From: Mesostigma viride
Taxonomy: Eukaryota; Streptophyta; Mesostigmatophyceae; Mesostigmatales; Mesostigmataceae
Reading direction: 5' to 3'
Assembly: GCA_009746045.1 (NCBI GenBank)
Contig: RPFO01000448.1
Location: forward strand, 2,534,009-2,598,008
Length of the DNA stretch: 64,000 nt
Translations under genes and position numbers: made by a program
Shown here: piece after piece, positions 52,717 through 62,967 of the stretch
How the letters are laid out: each line of letters begins with the position of its first letter
How positions within the stretch are numbered: the stretch's first letter is position 1
Notes under the pieces: generated by a model
Seen by the model: only the letters and a program-made list of their open reading frames with translations
The model's database searches: none
Told to the model about the DNA's origin: nothing

Positions 52717-52858
52717 TGGTGACCATAACACAATATTGCGACCAACATGGAACCCGATCATCTGCATGGTGACTCACCTAAATAGGAATCGAGGCTGGCA
52801 CGCATGCGGTTCAGCAGGAGACGCATGAAGACTTTCAGCACGCAGCTTTGGAGGCATA
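52717..52858 (-). pseudogene. LINE RT fragment (upstream piece)
   Basis: Minus strand reads CLQSCVLKVFMRLLLNRMRA with SLDSYLGES and IGFHVGRNIV, the RT block before motif A. Joined on one side to 50679 (copy D insertion) and on the other to 54774-54792, where YRGV continues (copy E insertion). Confidence 0.8.
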
Positions 52859-54773
52859 ATTGAGGCATAATGGAGGCCAGTACAATCGGTTACGGCTGCC
52901 GGACACGCAGTATCCAAACAGTTACGCACGCGACAAGCAGCTATGATGACTCCAAAAGCAAAACGGGGTTTGGAAAAGGAGCTTTCCGACTCCCAGCCCA
53001 ACCCACTCGCCATCGCCCTTGCCCAGTCGACTGGGCCCGCAAACCGGCCACCGCCAGCAAACCCATCGCCAAGCGCCTCACCAGAGCCCAAGAAATTCTG
53101 CTACGAAACATGCAAATGGCAACAGTACCTAGACTAGCTACGCATGCTTTACCGTCAGCGGCTGGCTGCGCCTAGCTGACCTCGGACGCACACTGCGCCG
53201 AGATATGCCAGTACTACGCACTGGAACACAAGCTCCGTGGGCCCGAGGGGCCCATCCCCGCCGACAAGGTGGAGGAGTTCCTCCCCCTGCCAGAATTCAA
53301 CCGGCATCGCCCTCGCCATTCTTTTCAGCTTCTTCAAGCTCGATCAATGAACTCGACCTCGTCGCTCGGCTCCGCAACCCAGCCCGGCCTGCACAGCCGG
53401 CAGCCACACCGGCTCCCTCCCTCTGCAAGGATGATGACATCCGAGCAGTGCTGGACGGGAGCACATGACCTGGCCGTTGGCCGAGAAGATGACAGTGATG
53501 ACTACAGCGCTCAGCAACACGGTGGAGGCCAAGGTCTCCAATACGGAAACCAAGGTCGCACACAAGCTACAACCTCAGCTCACGGCGCTGCAGACCACGG
53601 CCGCGCAGGCATCCGAGGCACATGCTGCACTCCTCTCCCATGCGCCTCAACCAGGTGGAGGGAAAGTGCGGCGTGCTCATGAAGAAGCTTGAAGCCATCA
53701 CCGCCCACACCGAGGCCAGGCTGGCCACACGTACAGGTCCCAAAGATAGCGGAGCAGACGGCCACCATCGCATCCCAGCTACCCCGGCAGGATGCTGGCG
53801 ACCTCCCGCCACTCTCCTATGCGGACCTGCTGCGGTCAGCGACCTGGCCTCAACCACTGACGTACGCCATCGCCACGAAGCTCCAGAAGCTGGAGGACCA
53901 CCGCCAGGCCCAGCAACGGGAGGCTGACTGACCGTGCTCGCCGCGACTCAGTGCCGAGAGGTGCTGCGTCGTTTCCCCCAGAAGCCAGGTGAGACGTCAA
54001 TTCCACCCTTGCCGATGAGCTCAAGGACCAGCTTCTTACCCTCATGGGCCTGGTAGGTGAGGTAGAACTGCGAGGGTGCCACCGCCTTCCCCACTCACGG
54101 GACAAGGCGGCTCCCCCACCAGTCCTGCTCACCTTCCCCTCCCCTGAGGACAAGCGGCGGTTCCTTTCTTGTCGCAAGAGGTTGCACGACCTCACCTGGA
54201 CGCTGGACGACGACCTGACCCCCGCTCAGCACCAGCAGCGACGCGACCTGTGGCCGGAATACCTCCGCCACAAGCAGGACCCCCAGAAGCCCAAGCCGTG
54301 TACTGGAGGGGCGGGGACCTGTGATTAACCACAAGATGTGGACGCCCCCTGCGGGCTAGAATAGCTTGACAGCCCTAGCTTGTATCCATTGGTAGTCACT
54401 GCCGCCATGGCAGCCATGCCTAGAATGTTTGCCTAGCTGCGCCACCATGCCTAGTCACGTGCACCGCTAACACACGGTACACAACCAGCCATAGCCTCAT
54501 GCAGCTTAGCCCTTGTACAGCCATGCTACGTCCTGGCTATGATCAGATTACTTGCCCACGCTACTTGTTACTGCTCACATGGGTCTTATTGCACCCACAG
54601 CACTTGCTGGATCGTCTATGGCGTGTCCGATTGCAGCTGTGGCATGCCTCTGGCATGAAGGAGAAAGGGGGTCGAGATCTGCCCTTTCTTCCTGTTGTGC
54701 ACATGCAGGGATAAAAAGCACTTCGGTGCTCCGTGACTCCCCAACGGGAGCGCGAGTTTAATTAATTAATTAA
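52859..54773 (+). mobile_element. ORF1-only retroelement copy E, type-II end
   Basis: Flanked by a perfect 11-bp duplication TTGGAGGCATA (52848-52858 and 54774-54784) in the LINE RT. Slightly 5'-truncated 5'UTR, ORF1 from about 52943 (MMTPKAKRGLEKELSDSQPN), 3'UTR like C and D, then the type-II end and (TTAA)n (54757-54773). Confidence 0.9.
52943..54357 (+). pseudogene. ORF1p of copy E, frameshifted
   Basis: Same subfamily as copies C and D. The frame is broken near 53137 and repeatedly after. Intact-looking stretches: AHKLQPQLTALQTTAAQASE, SYADLLRSAT, GLVGEVELRGCHRLPHSRDK, LTWTLDDDLTPAQHQQRRDL. Clean GTAC insertions at about 53731 and 53862 relative to copy C. Confidence 0.8.
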
Positions 54774-54792
54774 TTGGAGGCATACACCGCGG

Positions 54793-56896
54793 TGAAACAA
54801 AATAAATGCGATGAAAAGCACTATTTCCACCGCTTCCCTTCCCCCCTCCGTTCCACCCCCACCTCCATTCCCCGCCGCACCCACCCCCATCACCCATCGT
54901 CGTTCTCCCCTGGTGGGCCAGCAGGCATCCTTGGCCCTTGCCACTTTTAACACCCGCACACTGCTAGATGACGACCATAGCTGCCGGATCGAGGAGCTAG
55001 TCGCATTTTGCATTGAGCATCGTGTATCTATATTAGGCGTCCAGGAACACCGCCGCACGGTGCCACTTGGCCTGGTGAGCACTGCTCGCTTGGCGGGTGG
55101 CTGGCGGTTTTACTTCGCTGGCAGCGGTACGTCTGGCCAAGGTGGTGTTGGTCTTTTGTGTTCGCCGCTGGCAGTTGCTAGCCTCAGCACGCTTAAGTTT
55201 CTAACCCCACGCCTTATGGTAGCACATTTCACCTCTGTCGAGGGGCGGTCTAAACACCACCTCACGGTGGGGGTGGGCTACGCACCCCACAGTGGTCTAC
55301 CTGATTCGGCCCGTGAGGAGTTCTTCGAATCTTTGCATGACCTTGAGAGGGTCACTCCGGCCCGCCACTTTTTGGTTATGCTGCTCGACGCCAATGCCAC
55401 GCTCCCCGTGGGCACTGCTGGCAGTCGCTTTGCGCCTGCTGACACGGAAGCTAACGCCAATACTCCCCTTTTCTCTGCCTTTTTGCGGGATAGCGGGATG
55501 GTTGCTGTCAACTGTCAATTCCAACGTCCCTCACAGGACTTGGTCACTTTTCGTGGCCCTAACGGCCGTCAGGCCTGTCTGGACTATGTGGTGGTACGGC
55601 AGCCCAGGTGTACCTCGGTTCTGGACGCCCGAGTGTTTGACACGCCCACGGTGTGCTCTGATCACCGGTTGGTGCGCGCGACCCTTCGGCTCCGGTTCCA
55701 CGTCCCCACGCGCCGCGCCACAGTGGTCCGCCCTGACTGGTCTGCTCTACGTCCGGTCAAGGGAGATCCTGAGGACTGGACGGACGCCGAGCACGAGCGG
55801 AACTGGTGCCGACGGAAGTACCTGTCGGCACTGGACGCCCGGGCGGACGTCGACAAGCTGGACAATGGTGCCCCCAACGCAGCCGTTTTTGCGGGCTTTG
55901 CGGCCCGTGCCCCGTTGCTGGCGGCCCGGCACCTGCCGGTCATGCCCCGCCGCCGCCCCGGCCCGCTCTACCGCCAGGACCCCAAGGTCTTGGCCGCCCG
56001 GCACCGCCTCAAGCGTAACCGGGACCCGCTGCAGAAACCATCGCTCAAGGCCGCCCTTGTGGAGGCCTACGCGCACGCTCAGGACGCGGAGGCGGCCCAG
56101 TGCATCGCGGATGCCAAGGCCTGCCAGGCCCGCAACCAGGGCAAGGACATGTGGTACCACCTCGACCGGCTCGGCGGCCGGCGGCAGCGCACCCCGGTGG
56201 AGCATACGGGGGACGGCACGGCGCCGGTAAGCCTTGACCGCTGGTTGGCCCACAATGTTTCCTTGACCGGTGGGGCTCGCGCCCCCCCCCGCCGCTGCAC
56301 CCCGAGACGGCCGCCCGCCTCGGGGTCGCCGGACCCCCGCCGCCACCGGCGCCCCCCTCCTCGGCCGCGGACTACCAAGTCCCCGCCTTGCAGGAGGGCC
56401 GCCTTGCCACTGACGACGTTGTCCCCTTCACTTTGGAGGAATTGGACGGCGCCCTTGCTCGCCTGCGGTACGATGCAGCGGTCGGTGCCGACCACCTTTC
56501 TGCTGAGCTGCTGAAGACCCCTGATCTGGCGGTTAGGGATCTTCTGCTGGCGTTCTGCAACCGTGTCCTGCTCTCTGACGAGCCTCCGCCTGCTGAGTGG
56601 CAGACGGCCATCCGCGTCATGCTGTACAAGAAGGGCTCTGCTGCTGACCCCGGCAACTACCGGGGTGCCGTCTGCCTCCAGAGCGCCGCGCTGAAGGTCT
56701 TCATGCGCATGATGCTGCACAGGCTCCGCGCCGCGCTGGACCCACACCTGGGTGAGTCTCAGATGGGTTTCCGTAGTGGTCGTAACACTGTCATGGCTGT
56801 GTTTGTCGCGCGCCGGTTGATGGAGGAGGTGCGTCGACTTCCCCCTGACAGTTTGCCGCTGGTCTTCATTTTTGTTGACTATATCAAGGAGTTTTT
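54793..56896 (+). mobile_element. APE-type LINE, endonuclease intact, RT truncated at motif A
   Basis: Begins next to the LINE RT remnant at 54792 and ends inside RT motif A (FVDYIKEF, then stop), where unrelated sequence starts at about 56896. So it lacks the rest of the RT and the 3' end. Orientation opposite to the LINE fragments on either side. Confidence 0.85.
54811..56300 (+). CDS. LINE AP-endonuclease domain and linker
   Basis: Nicks target DNA for target-primed reverse transcription. From the ATG at 54811: N47 (ATFNTRTL), E79 (GVQEHRR), Y157 (GYAPHS), D193 and N195 (LLDANATLPVG), D258 (CLDYVVVR) and S283-D284-H285 (SDHRLV). That is the complete catalytic set of exonuclease III/APE-type LINE nucleases. 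A linker follows with VSLDRWLAHNVSLTGGARAP. The frame continues to 56514 only as out-of-frame sequence: a C10 run at about 56281-56291 shifts the true frame into the RT at 56388. No upstream ORF1 is attached. Confidence 0.92.
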
Positions 56897-56900
56897 GTAA
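56301..56900 (+). pseudogene. LINE reverse transcriptase N-terminal part
   Basis: In the frame offset from the endonuclease: LQEGRLATDDVVPFTLEELD, AVGADHLSAELLKTPDLAVR, WQTAIRVMLYKKGSAADPGN with YRGAVCLQSAALKVF, GESQMGFRSGRNTVMAVFVA, then LVFIFVDYIKEFL and a stop. Motifs B and C (YADD) are missing. The frame offset could be a homopolymer error at the C10 run; the 3' truncation is real. Confidence 0.88.
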
Positions 56901-58794
56901 ACATCAGTCACTGATTTCTTCAGACGATGCGCAAGGCTGGGATGCGCAAGGCTGGGAATGCGCAAGGCTGGGCGCGGCGCAGCGTGCGCAAGGCTGGCGT
57001 GCGCAAGGCTGGGGAGTGCGCGGGCGTAACAACGTTAAGGCAGGCCAGGCGCAGGCACGTAAAAACACGGGCGACGGGCCATGGGCCACGGGCCACGCGT
57101 CGGCCGTCGGCCCAGCCATTCCTGCATTTTAGGAACGTTGCCGGGCACAAAATTCAAATTCTGGTGCGGCATGGCTGCGGCAGCTACCTGGCCCGGGCTG
57201 GCCGACGTTGGCATGGACGACTGTCAAGAAAGAGTTCATCTCGCTTGGGTAAGCTGCGGTTGTTTCGTCTGGGCGCTCTTCCCATTTTATTGCTAACGGG
57301 TCGATTTACTTACCCAACGTTTCCATCCAGGGCAGAAATGCCAACGACTTTTCAGTCGGCCACTTCCATTTTTTACCCACTTCGAGTCGTAACGTCATCC
57401 AAGGAATACTTTACCCTCTGTATTCCGGCCTGTCTCCTTCTATTTCGCAGGAACCCTTCGCTTCTGGTTGGCGTTCCTGCACTGCAGGCAGGCTGCAGTC
57501 TCTACCGCTGCATTTTTTTGTAAGTACTTCGGTTGGGAAGTTCGTCTAACGTTTGGCCGCGTCTCTACACTGTGTTTCCGTCAGCAACGGGATGGAGGTC
57601 CGGTTTTTCATGATCGGCAACCGTTTTGGTCACGTCATTTTCAGCAACACGCAACTGCCTCTGCCTTACACGCTGCGCTTTGTCGTCCTTCCGTCGGTTC
57701 GGGAAAGCTTCTTACGTCTTTCCATTACATCATTACCGTCCAGGTAGTTTCTTACCATTTGCTTTCGGTCGGCAACGGGTCGGGAGCATATACAGTGGGT
57801 CATTATCCGCAATGCAGCTTCCCCCCTGTTTTCCCCACAGGCTCTCCCTGTATTTCCTTGGGGAACATCTTTGGATTAGCTCCCGTGCATCAAACGTGCA
57901 TCAAGAACACATTTTTTAGGGAGACTTTGGCTGTTCGTGGGATGGGAAGCACTACTGTGCCCATGTTTTCCACTGCTTGATCTTGACTGCATACCCCACG
58001 CACCTGTCACCCACCTGACTTTTGCTAGTAGTTGCTGGATTTTTTCTTATAGCAGGTGCTGCGTGCTGGTGATTGACATTACGGTCGCCATTGCTTGCCA
58101 GTAATTCAAAGTTGCTTGAAATGGTCAGCATCACGGCCAAGTCTACGTTCAGATCCTGCTTGGAATTTGTGGCGGGCGTTTTCTGTATTGGATGAACGCC
58201 AGTTTTTGTGACAGTGTGATTGTGTATAGGAACAAGTTTGAAGCAACAGCACACGTAGCATATTCATACTCATATACATGCGCTTAATGTGAACGATGTA
58301 GCCTAGGGCGAAGAGCGTTGGTTTACACGACGACGTATTCAAAGTATAACTTCTGTAAACAAGTATCCATCTGCGTGTTTTAATTCATTTTGGCAGCCAT
58401 GCATGTGCACAAGAGTACCAATTAATTATTCCTACACTAGGGGTCGATGTATTTAGCATTCACTTTGGCATTTACTGCGGCAATGCCATTACTCCGTGGC
58501 TCCCCAATGGGACATGTATGTGTGTCTTGTTGTGTTGACAGCGTGTAATAAGTGTTGCAACGAACTAGGCAAGGGCTAATGGACTAAACTGTGACGGGCA
58601 GCACATTGATTGCCGCATCGAAGCCAAGAATCATTTAGCACTCGCAGTTAGGTATCGCCATGATGCAGAGAAATTGTTGTGGCCTGACCACTTGAGGCAG
58701 TGAGACAAGGTTGGATGCCCTCCCAATCAGTGTATAGGGGTTGAAGGTTGTTTTATTGCCACCCATGTGATGCAATATACGTGTGCTTGATGAG
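56897..58794. other. Unassigned stretch; short 15-16-bp repeats at its start
   Basis: 56925-57015 has about five copies of TGCGCAAGGCTGG(G/C). From 57200 to 58000 open frames on the plus strand have odd composition, and motifs such as TCGGCAACGGG and GGTCACGTCATTTTC recur irregularly. I see no domain. 58490-58530 resembles a decayed type-II end (ACTCCGTGGCTCCCCAATGG). No gene called. Confidence 0.4.
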
Positions 58795-59318
58795 TGGATG
58801 GATGGATGGATGGATGGATGGATGGATGGATGGATGGATGGATGGATGGATGGATGGATGGATGGATGGATGGATGGATGGATGGATGGATGGATGGATG
58901 GATGGATGGATGGATGGATGGATGGATGGATGGATGGATGATGGATGCATGGATGCATGGATGCATGGATGCATGGATGCATGGATGCATGGATGCATGG
59001 ATGCATGGATGCATGGATGCATGGATGCATGGATGCATGGATGCATGGATGCATGGATGCATGGATGCATGGATGCATGGATGCATGGATGCATGGATGC
59101 ATGGATGCATGGATGCATGGATGCATGGATGCATGGATGCATGGATGCATGGATGCATGGATGCATGGATGCATGGATGCATGGATGCATGGATGCATGG
59201 ATGCATGGATGCATGGATGCATGGATGCATGGATGCATGGATGCATGGATGCATGGATGCATGGATGCATGGATGCATGGATGCATGGATGCATGGATGC
59301 ATGGATGCATGGATGGAT
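58795..59318. repeat. (GGAT)n followed by (GGATGCAT)n
   Basis: About 36 copies of GGAT (58795-58938), a GATGATG junction, then about 46 copies of the octamer GGATGCAT (58946-59312), ending with two GGAT units. Open frames of Met-Asp-Gly-Trp and Met-His-Pro-Cys-Ile type are artefacts. Confidence 0.97.
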
Positions 59319-59975
59319 GATTGGCTAACAAAGTGAGTGGTTGCGTGTCGTGCGCATGGTCATGTTAGTCCTCCTTGCCTCCCTATGAAACTAAGGGTTG
59401 AGAAAGCAGGTTTGGGCTCGGCGGCTACCATATTGTAGTGACATGCACACACGGGCTGTTGGGAGCCACGGGGAAGAGAATATGAGAAATCGGGTTAGCT
59501 TCGATTGCCAATTTGTAGCCATCCACTAAGCTGCTGTTTAGAATGGTAGGAATGCTTTTACACACTTTATACAGACGTCCACTTAAGCTAAATTTGGACT
59601 AATTGAGCTCTGAGACATCATGGTGGTGCCGGTCTACACGATCATTTCTAGCTTTTCTCATTCTGTCATTTTTTGTTGGATGCAATATCAATATTGTGTA
59701 GACACCTCACTTATGTTATGATTTGGCCATTATGGATTCAAGAAACACCTGCCATGATCCTCCATTTGGCAACACTCACGCCATGGTGAACACCATTTTA
59801 TTTTTTATTGCTTGATGACATTGGTTGAGATCACCTAGTAAGACAGTTGATGTTGTGGGCGGGGGGTGGGCAAGGATCTGGCACTCAGACATGTCTTTGG
59901 CCGGTGGGGTTACATGGGTGGCAAGAGGCAGATGCCTGTTTGGGCAAACCAATGTTGGTGCAGTTAATAGTAATT
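59319..59975. other. Unassigned stretch
   Basis: No gene recognised. About 59330-59365 resembles the start of the dispersed repeat at 4067 and 40085. Confidence 0.5.
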
Positions 59976-59988
59976 ATATTGACTGGTT

Positions 59989-60255
59989 TTTCACTCCCTC
60001 TCTCCTCTTTGGACTGCCATGCAGAGCAAGAAGCGGTGGCAGAAGATTGTCAAGGCGCACACGCCCGACCCTGTGGGCAAGCCCCCTCCCCCCAAGCGGT
60101 GGAGGCGTTTTGATGAGTAGTGTAGTTAGGATTTTCTAGATAGCTTAGAGTTAGGATAGTTCGTTCACGCGGCTCCCTCCACCCCATCCATCATGGAATA
60201 TGTGCTACATGATCTCCCCACGGAGGCATGTTATAATTTAATTTACTTTAATTTA
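59989..60255 (+). mobile_element. LINE 3' fragment with (TTTAA)n tail
   Basis: Flanked by a 13-bp duplication ATATTGACTGGTT (59976-59988 and 60256-60268). Encodes only the LINE C-terminus (KRWQKIVKAHTPDPVGKPPP then KRWRRFDE, stop at about 60119), the 3'UTR, the stem ACATGATCTCC-CCAC-GGAGGCATGT and a tail of TTTAA-like repeats. A very short 5'-truncated insertion. Confidence 0.9.
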
Positions 60256-60268
60256 ATATTGACTGGTT

Positions 60269-60921
60269 ATGTTGGTTTGCATAGACTACTCAAGTTTTGT
60301 TCCTTGTTGTGCGAGATCTCCCTTCCATTCATTCCATATCGACTTGCCATGCCTCCAGGTTGTCGAGGCCGGCAATGCATCTAGTGTAGGATTGTATAGG
60401 TTACAATAAGACTTTTTCATGCAAGGGTACGTTTATGGATTCATGTCTATTAATTAATGAATGATTTTATGGATTTATGGGAGCATTAATTAATTGAATC
60501 ATGAATTTGCACGCAACTTTGTCACGTGAGCATGTATCCAAACAATGATTAATCATTTATCAAAGAGACAACCAGCGCAGGCCAGAAATCGGGAGAATCC
60601 GGACCATGGTAGCTCGAGCCTGCCGTTATCTTTTCCGCGTTTTCGAGTCGTTCAGGATGATGAAGATGAATGGTGATGGAAATGTGTATCCTTGTGCATT
60701 GAAATTATGGCTGGCTTACGTGTGGAGCGACTAGATGACCTAGACGGTGGGGCCGGAAACAGCATGCTTGATCAGGGCGTGTGTTTCTAGCCTAACTGGC
60801 CGGGAGTGTCTAGTGGTGAGCACCATTGCTGCGATCGCTCTCCCACCATTTACGAGGAAATACCCGCAAATGGAAAACCACTGAAAAGGTCTAGCTAGTC
60901 AGTCATCACGTTAGCCATGCC
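60269..60921. other. Unassigned stretch
   Basis: No gene. Contains copy 3 of the ~60-bp dispersed repeat (60559-60622). Confidence 0.5.
60559..60622 (+). repeat. Dispersed ~60-bp repeat, copy 3
   Basis: ATCAAAGAGACAACCAGCGC, AGGCCAGAAATCGGGAGAAT, CCGGACCATGGTAGCTCGAG. Matches 30237-30300 almost throughout. Confidence 0.85.
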
Positions 60922-61229
60922 ATGATTCCAAACGTCCAAGAACTGCACACGGTGCAAAGGCAAAAAGCCGGAGGACAGCACTTTCAAATGTGCGGCGGGA
61001 ACCAAAAGCCCGCGGATGCCAGAAAACATCGTGTTGCGGCAGCGACGCGACGATGTGGACAACGAATCCAGTGCCAAGCTCGGAACGGCCGCAAAGGAGA
61101 TCTGGCATCACAGGGTTCAGATGTGCGGAGATACTATGCGATCCAGCCGGTCCACGACCTGTTTGTAGAGCTTGTGCCAAGGGGCAGCACCGAACAGATG
61201 TGGGTGACGTTGCAAAAAACATCGGACTT

Positions 61230-62251
61230 AAAAAAATTAAATTAAATTATAACATGCCTCCGTGGGGAGGTCATGTAGCACATATTTCATGATGGATGGG
61301 GTGGAGGAAGCCGCGTGATCGAACTATCCTAACTCTATCTAGAAAAGCCTAACTACACTACTCATCAAAACGCCTCCTCCGCTTGGGGGGAGGTGGCTTG
61401 CCCACAGGGTCGGGCGTGTGTGCCTTGACAATCTTCTTCCACCGCTCCTTGTCCTGCATGGCAGTCCAAAGACGGGAGAGAGAGTGGATGCGGTACTCAA
61501 ACTGGGCTGGGACCACTAGGTCGTCCAGCAACATCTGGGTATAGGTCATGGCATGTTTCCCTACCTTTTTAGGAATGTTCTTGGGGCCAGGCCAGGTCAA
61601 AATGTGCCGCCCCGGTTGGCCGAGCCGCTGGGGACCGGCCAGACCAAGGGCGGTGTCGACCTGGCTGGTGCGAGCAAGATGTCCTACAAATGCTATCCTA
61701 CGCTGTCTAATCTCGTCCGAAATACGCGGCATACCGTGATACAAAGACTCTAAGGACCTACGCTGAGAAAACCCGACATTCAGGACCTGTCGGAGCATCC
61801 GGGTTACCGTGCCGTCTAGCTTGGCTGCCAGTGTTGCCGTGAGTGTCCATGCCTCGGCGCCATACGTGAGCACCGTGAGGACGAGGACCTTGAAGAGCAT
61901 GCGCTTGCGGTGCTCGTCCAGGCCCTTGGAGCGCCAGTAGGTGTTGAGCGAACGGAGCTTGGCCCAGGAAAGGCCGATGCGGGTGTCCACATCGTCGGCA
62001 GTGTCCGGAAGCCAACTCCCCAACAGCTTGAAGCGGTCGCGGAGTGGGACCTCCGTCCCGTCTAGCAGGCGCGGCAGCGGTGGGCGACTGGAGGCCCCAA
62101 TCACCATCGCCTCAGTTTTGACACTAATCTCCAACCCCACCGCCCTCGCCTCCAGGCCCAGACAGTCCAGCCAGGTCTGAATGTGCTCGGGGCGCGCGAT
62201 GAGGGTGGTGTCGTCCGCGTAAATCAGGTCAGCCAGGCGGTAACCCGTGCT
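61230..62251 (-). mobile_element. LINE 3' third, 5'-truncated at RT motif C, intact tail
   Basis: Flanked by a perfect 12-bp duplication AACATCGGACTT (61218-61229 and 62252-62263). Minus strand starts just before LADLIYADDTTLIA and runs intact to the natural stop at 61358. 3'UTR, stem-loop (ACATGACCTCC-CCAC-GGAGGCATGT) and an (AATTT)n/A-rich tail end at 61230. Confidence 0.93.
61358..62251 (-). CDS. LINE reverse transcriptase C-terminal part (partial)
   Basis: Catalytic YADD followed by GLEISVKTEAMVIG, RFKLLGSWLPDTADDVDTRI, LTVLTYGAEAWTLTATL, RQRRIAFVGHLARTSQVDTA and SRLWTAMQDKERWKKIVKAH, ending KRRRRFDE. Homologous to 4520-5363 and to the fragments at 59989 and 62968, so it defines the complete C-terminus of this LINE family. 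The frame is open upstream to 62551 only by chance. Confidence 0.9.
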   Translation of the reverse strand, partial: STGYRLADLIYADDTTLIARPEHIQTWLDCLGLEARAVGLEISVKTEAMVIGASSRPPLPRLLDGTEVPLRDRFKLLGSWLPDTADDVDTRIGLSWAKLRSLNTYWRSKGLDEHRKRMLFKVLVLTVLTYGAEAWTLTATLAAKLDGTVTRMLRQVLNVGFSQRRSLESLYHGMPRISDEIRQRRIAFVGHLARTSQVDTALGLAGPQRLGQPGRHILTWPGPKNIPKKVGKHAMTYTQMLLDDLVVPAQFEYRIHSLSRLWTAMQDKERWKKIVKAHTPDPVGKPPPPKRRRRFDE

Positions 62252-62303
62252 AACATCGGACTTGACGGAGCATAATGGCTCGGTCATAGTCTTTGACCAA
62301 TAA

Positions 62304-62956
62304 ACGCTGCAAGAGTTCAACAAGAGTCGTGATGAAATCAACACGATACGGAACAAAGACGGGAAAAACGATGTAACTGAGAAAGAACAACACCATATTT
62401 TGCTGTGTGGGAAAGGAGACTGTGAATATCGGGGTAACGAATAAAAGGAATCATTTATCATCTGCCATAAGTCTGAATTTATTAAACAATTAATTAACAA
62501 CATATATCTCCGTTGGGAGCTTATGTAACACATAGCCCTGAGTGGGGGCATATGGGTTTTAATACATCCTTAGCTACCACTTGCAGGTGAATTGAATTGT
62601 AACATAACTCCGTTGGGAGTATATGTAGCACATAGCCCTTGAGAGGGGGCATATGGCCTATCATACATCCTAAGCTACTTCCTGCAAGGGTGGGGATGTA
62701 AACAACACTTGCTCTAGGTGCACCAAGGCACCTGCACCCTCATGATGTATCGCGCTATGCTACTTGCAGGTGGGGGGGGTGTAATCAGTCATAATGCTGT
62801 GCTCTTATTCTTTGCACACTGGTTTTCATGCACCCACGGTTGATGCCACCCTTTTTGCGTCTTCTGACCGAAACTGCATGTAAATGATCCAATTACAAAT
62901 GGACTTGCGGATCAAGGCACTGGCCATAATTAATTACTTCATTAAATTTACTCACC
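62304..62956. other. Two type-I retroelement ends and flanking sequence
   Basis: On the minus strand, two 5'-truncated type-I ends lie in tandem. 62490-62580 has stem-loop CTCCCAACGGAG and TTAATTAA tail. 62583-62770 has the same end with an (AATTC)2 tail. Each is followed by ACTTGCAGGTG-like sequence, perhaps a target duplication. No coding sequence. Confidence 0.65.
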
Positions 62957-62967
62957 ATAGCTTGCAT

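Larger units (their letters stand above)
60922..62303 (+). pseudogene. Unknown ORF split by a LINE insertion
   Basis: Plus-strand frame 60922-61229 (HFQMCGGNQKPADARKHRVA ... VHDLFVELVPRGSTEQMWVT, LQKTSDL) continues after removal of the LINE and one target duplication as TEHNGSVIVFDQ and stop (62264-62303), with AATAAA overlapping the stop. Two Cys-containing stretches occur near the start. The restored frame supports a real pre-insertion gene or element ORF of about 116 residues. Family unknown; the start may be upstream. Confidence 0.45.

Noticed and set aside
58635-59336. Open frames of Met-His-Pro-Cys-Ile and Met-Asp-Gly-Trp repeats
   Set aside because: Translations of (GGATGCAT)n and (GGAT)n.
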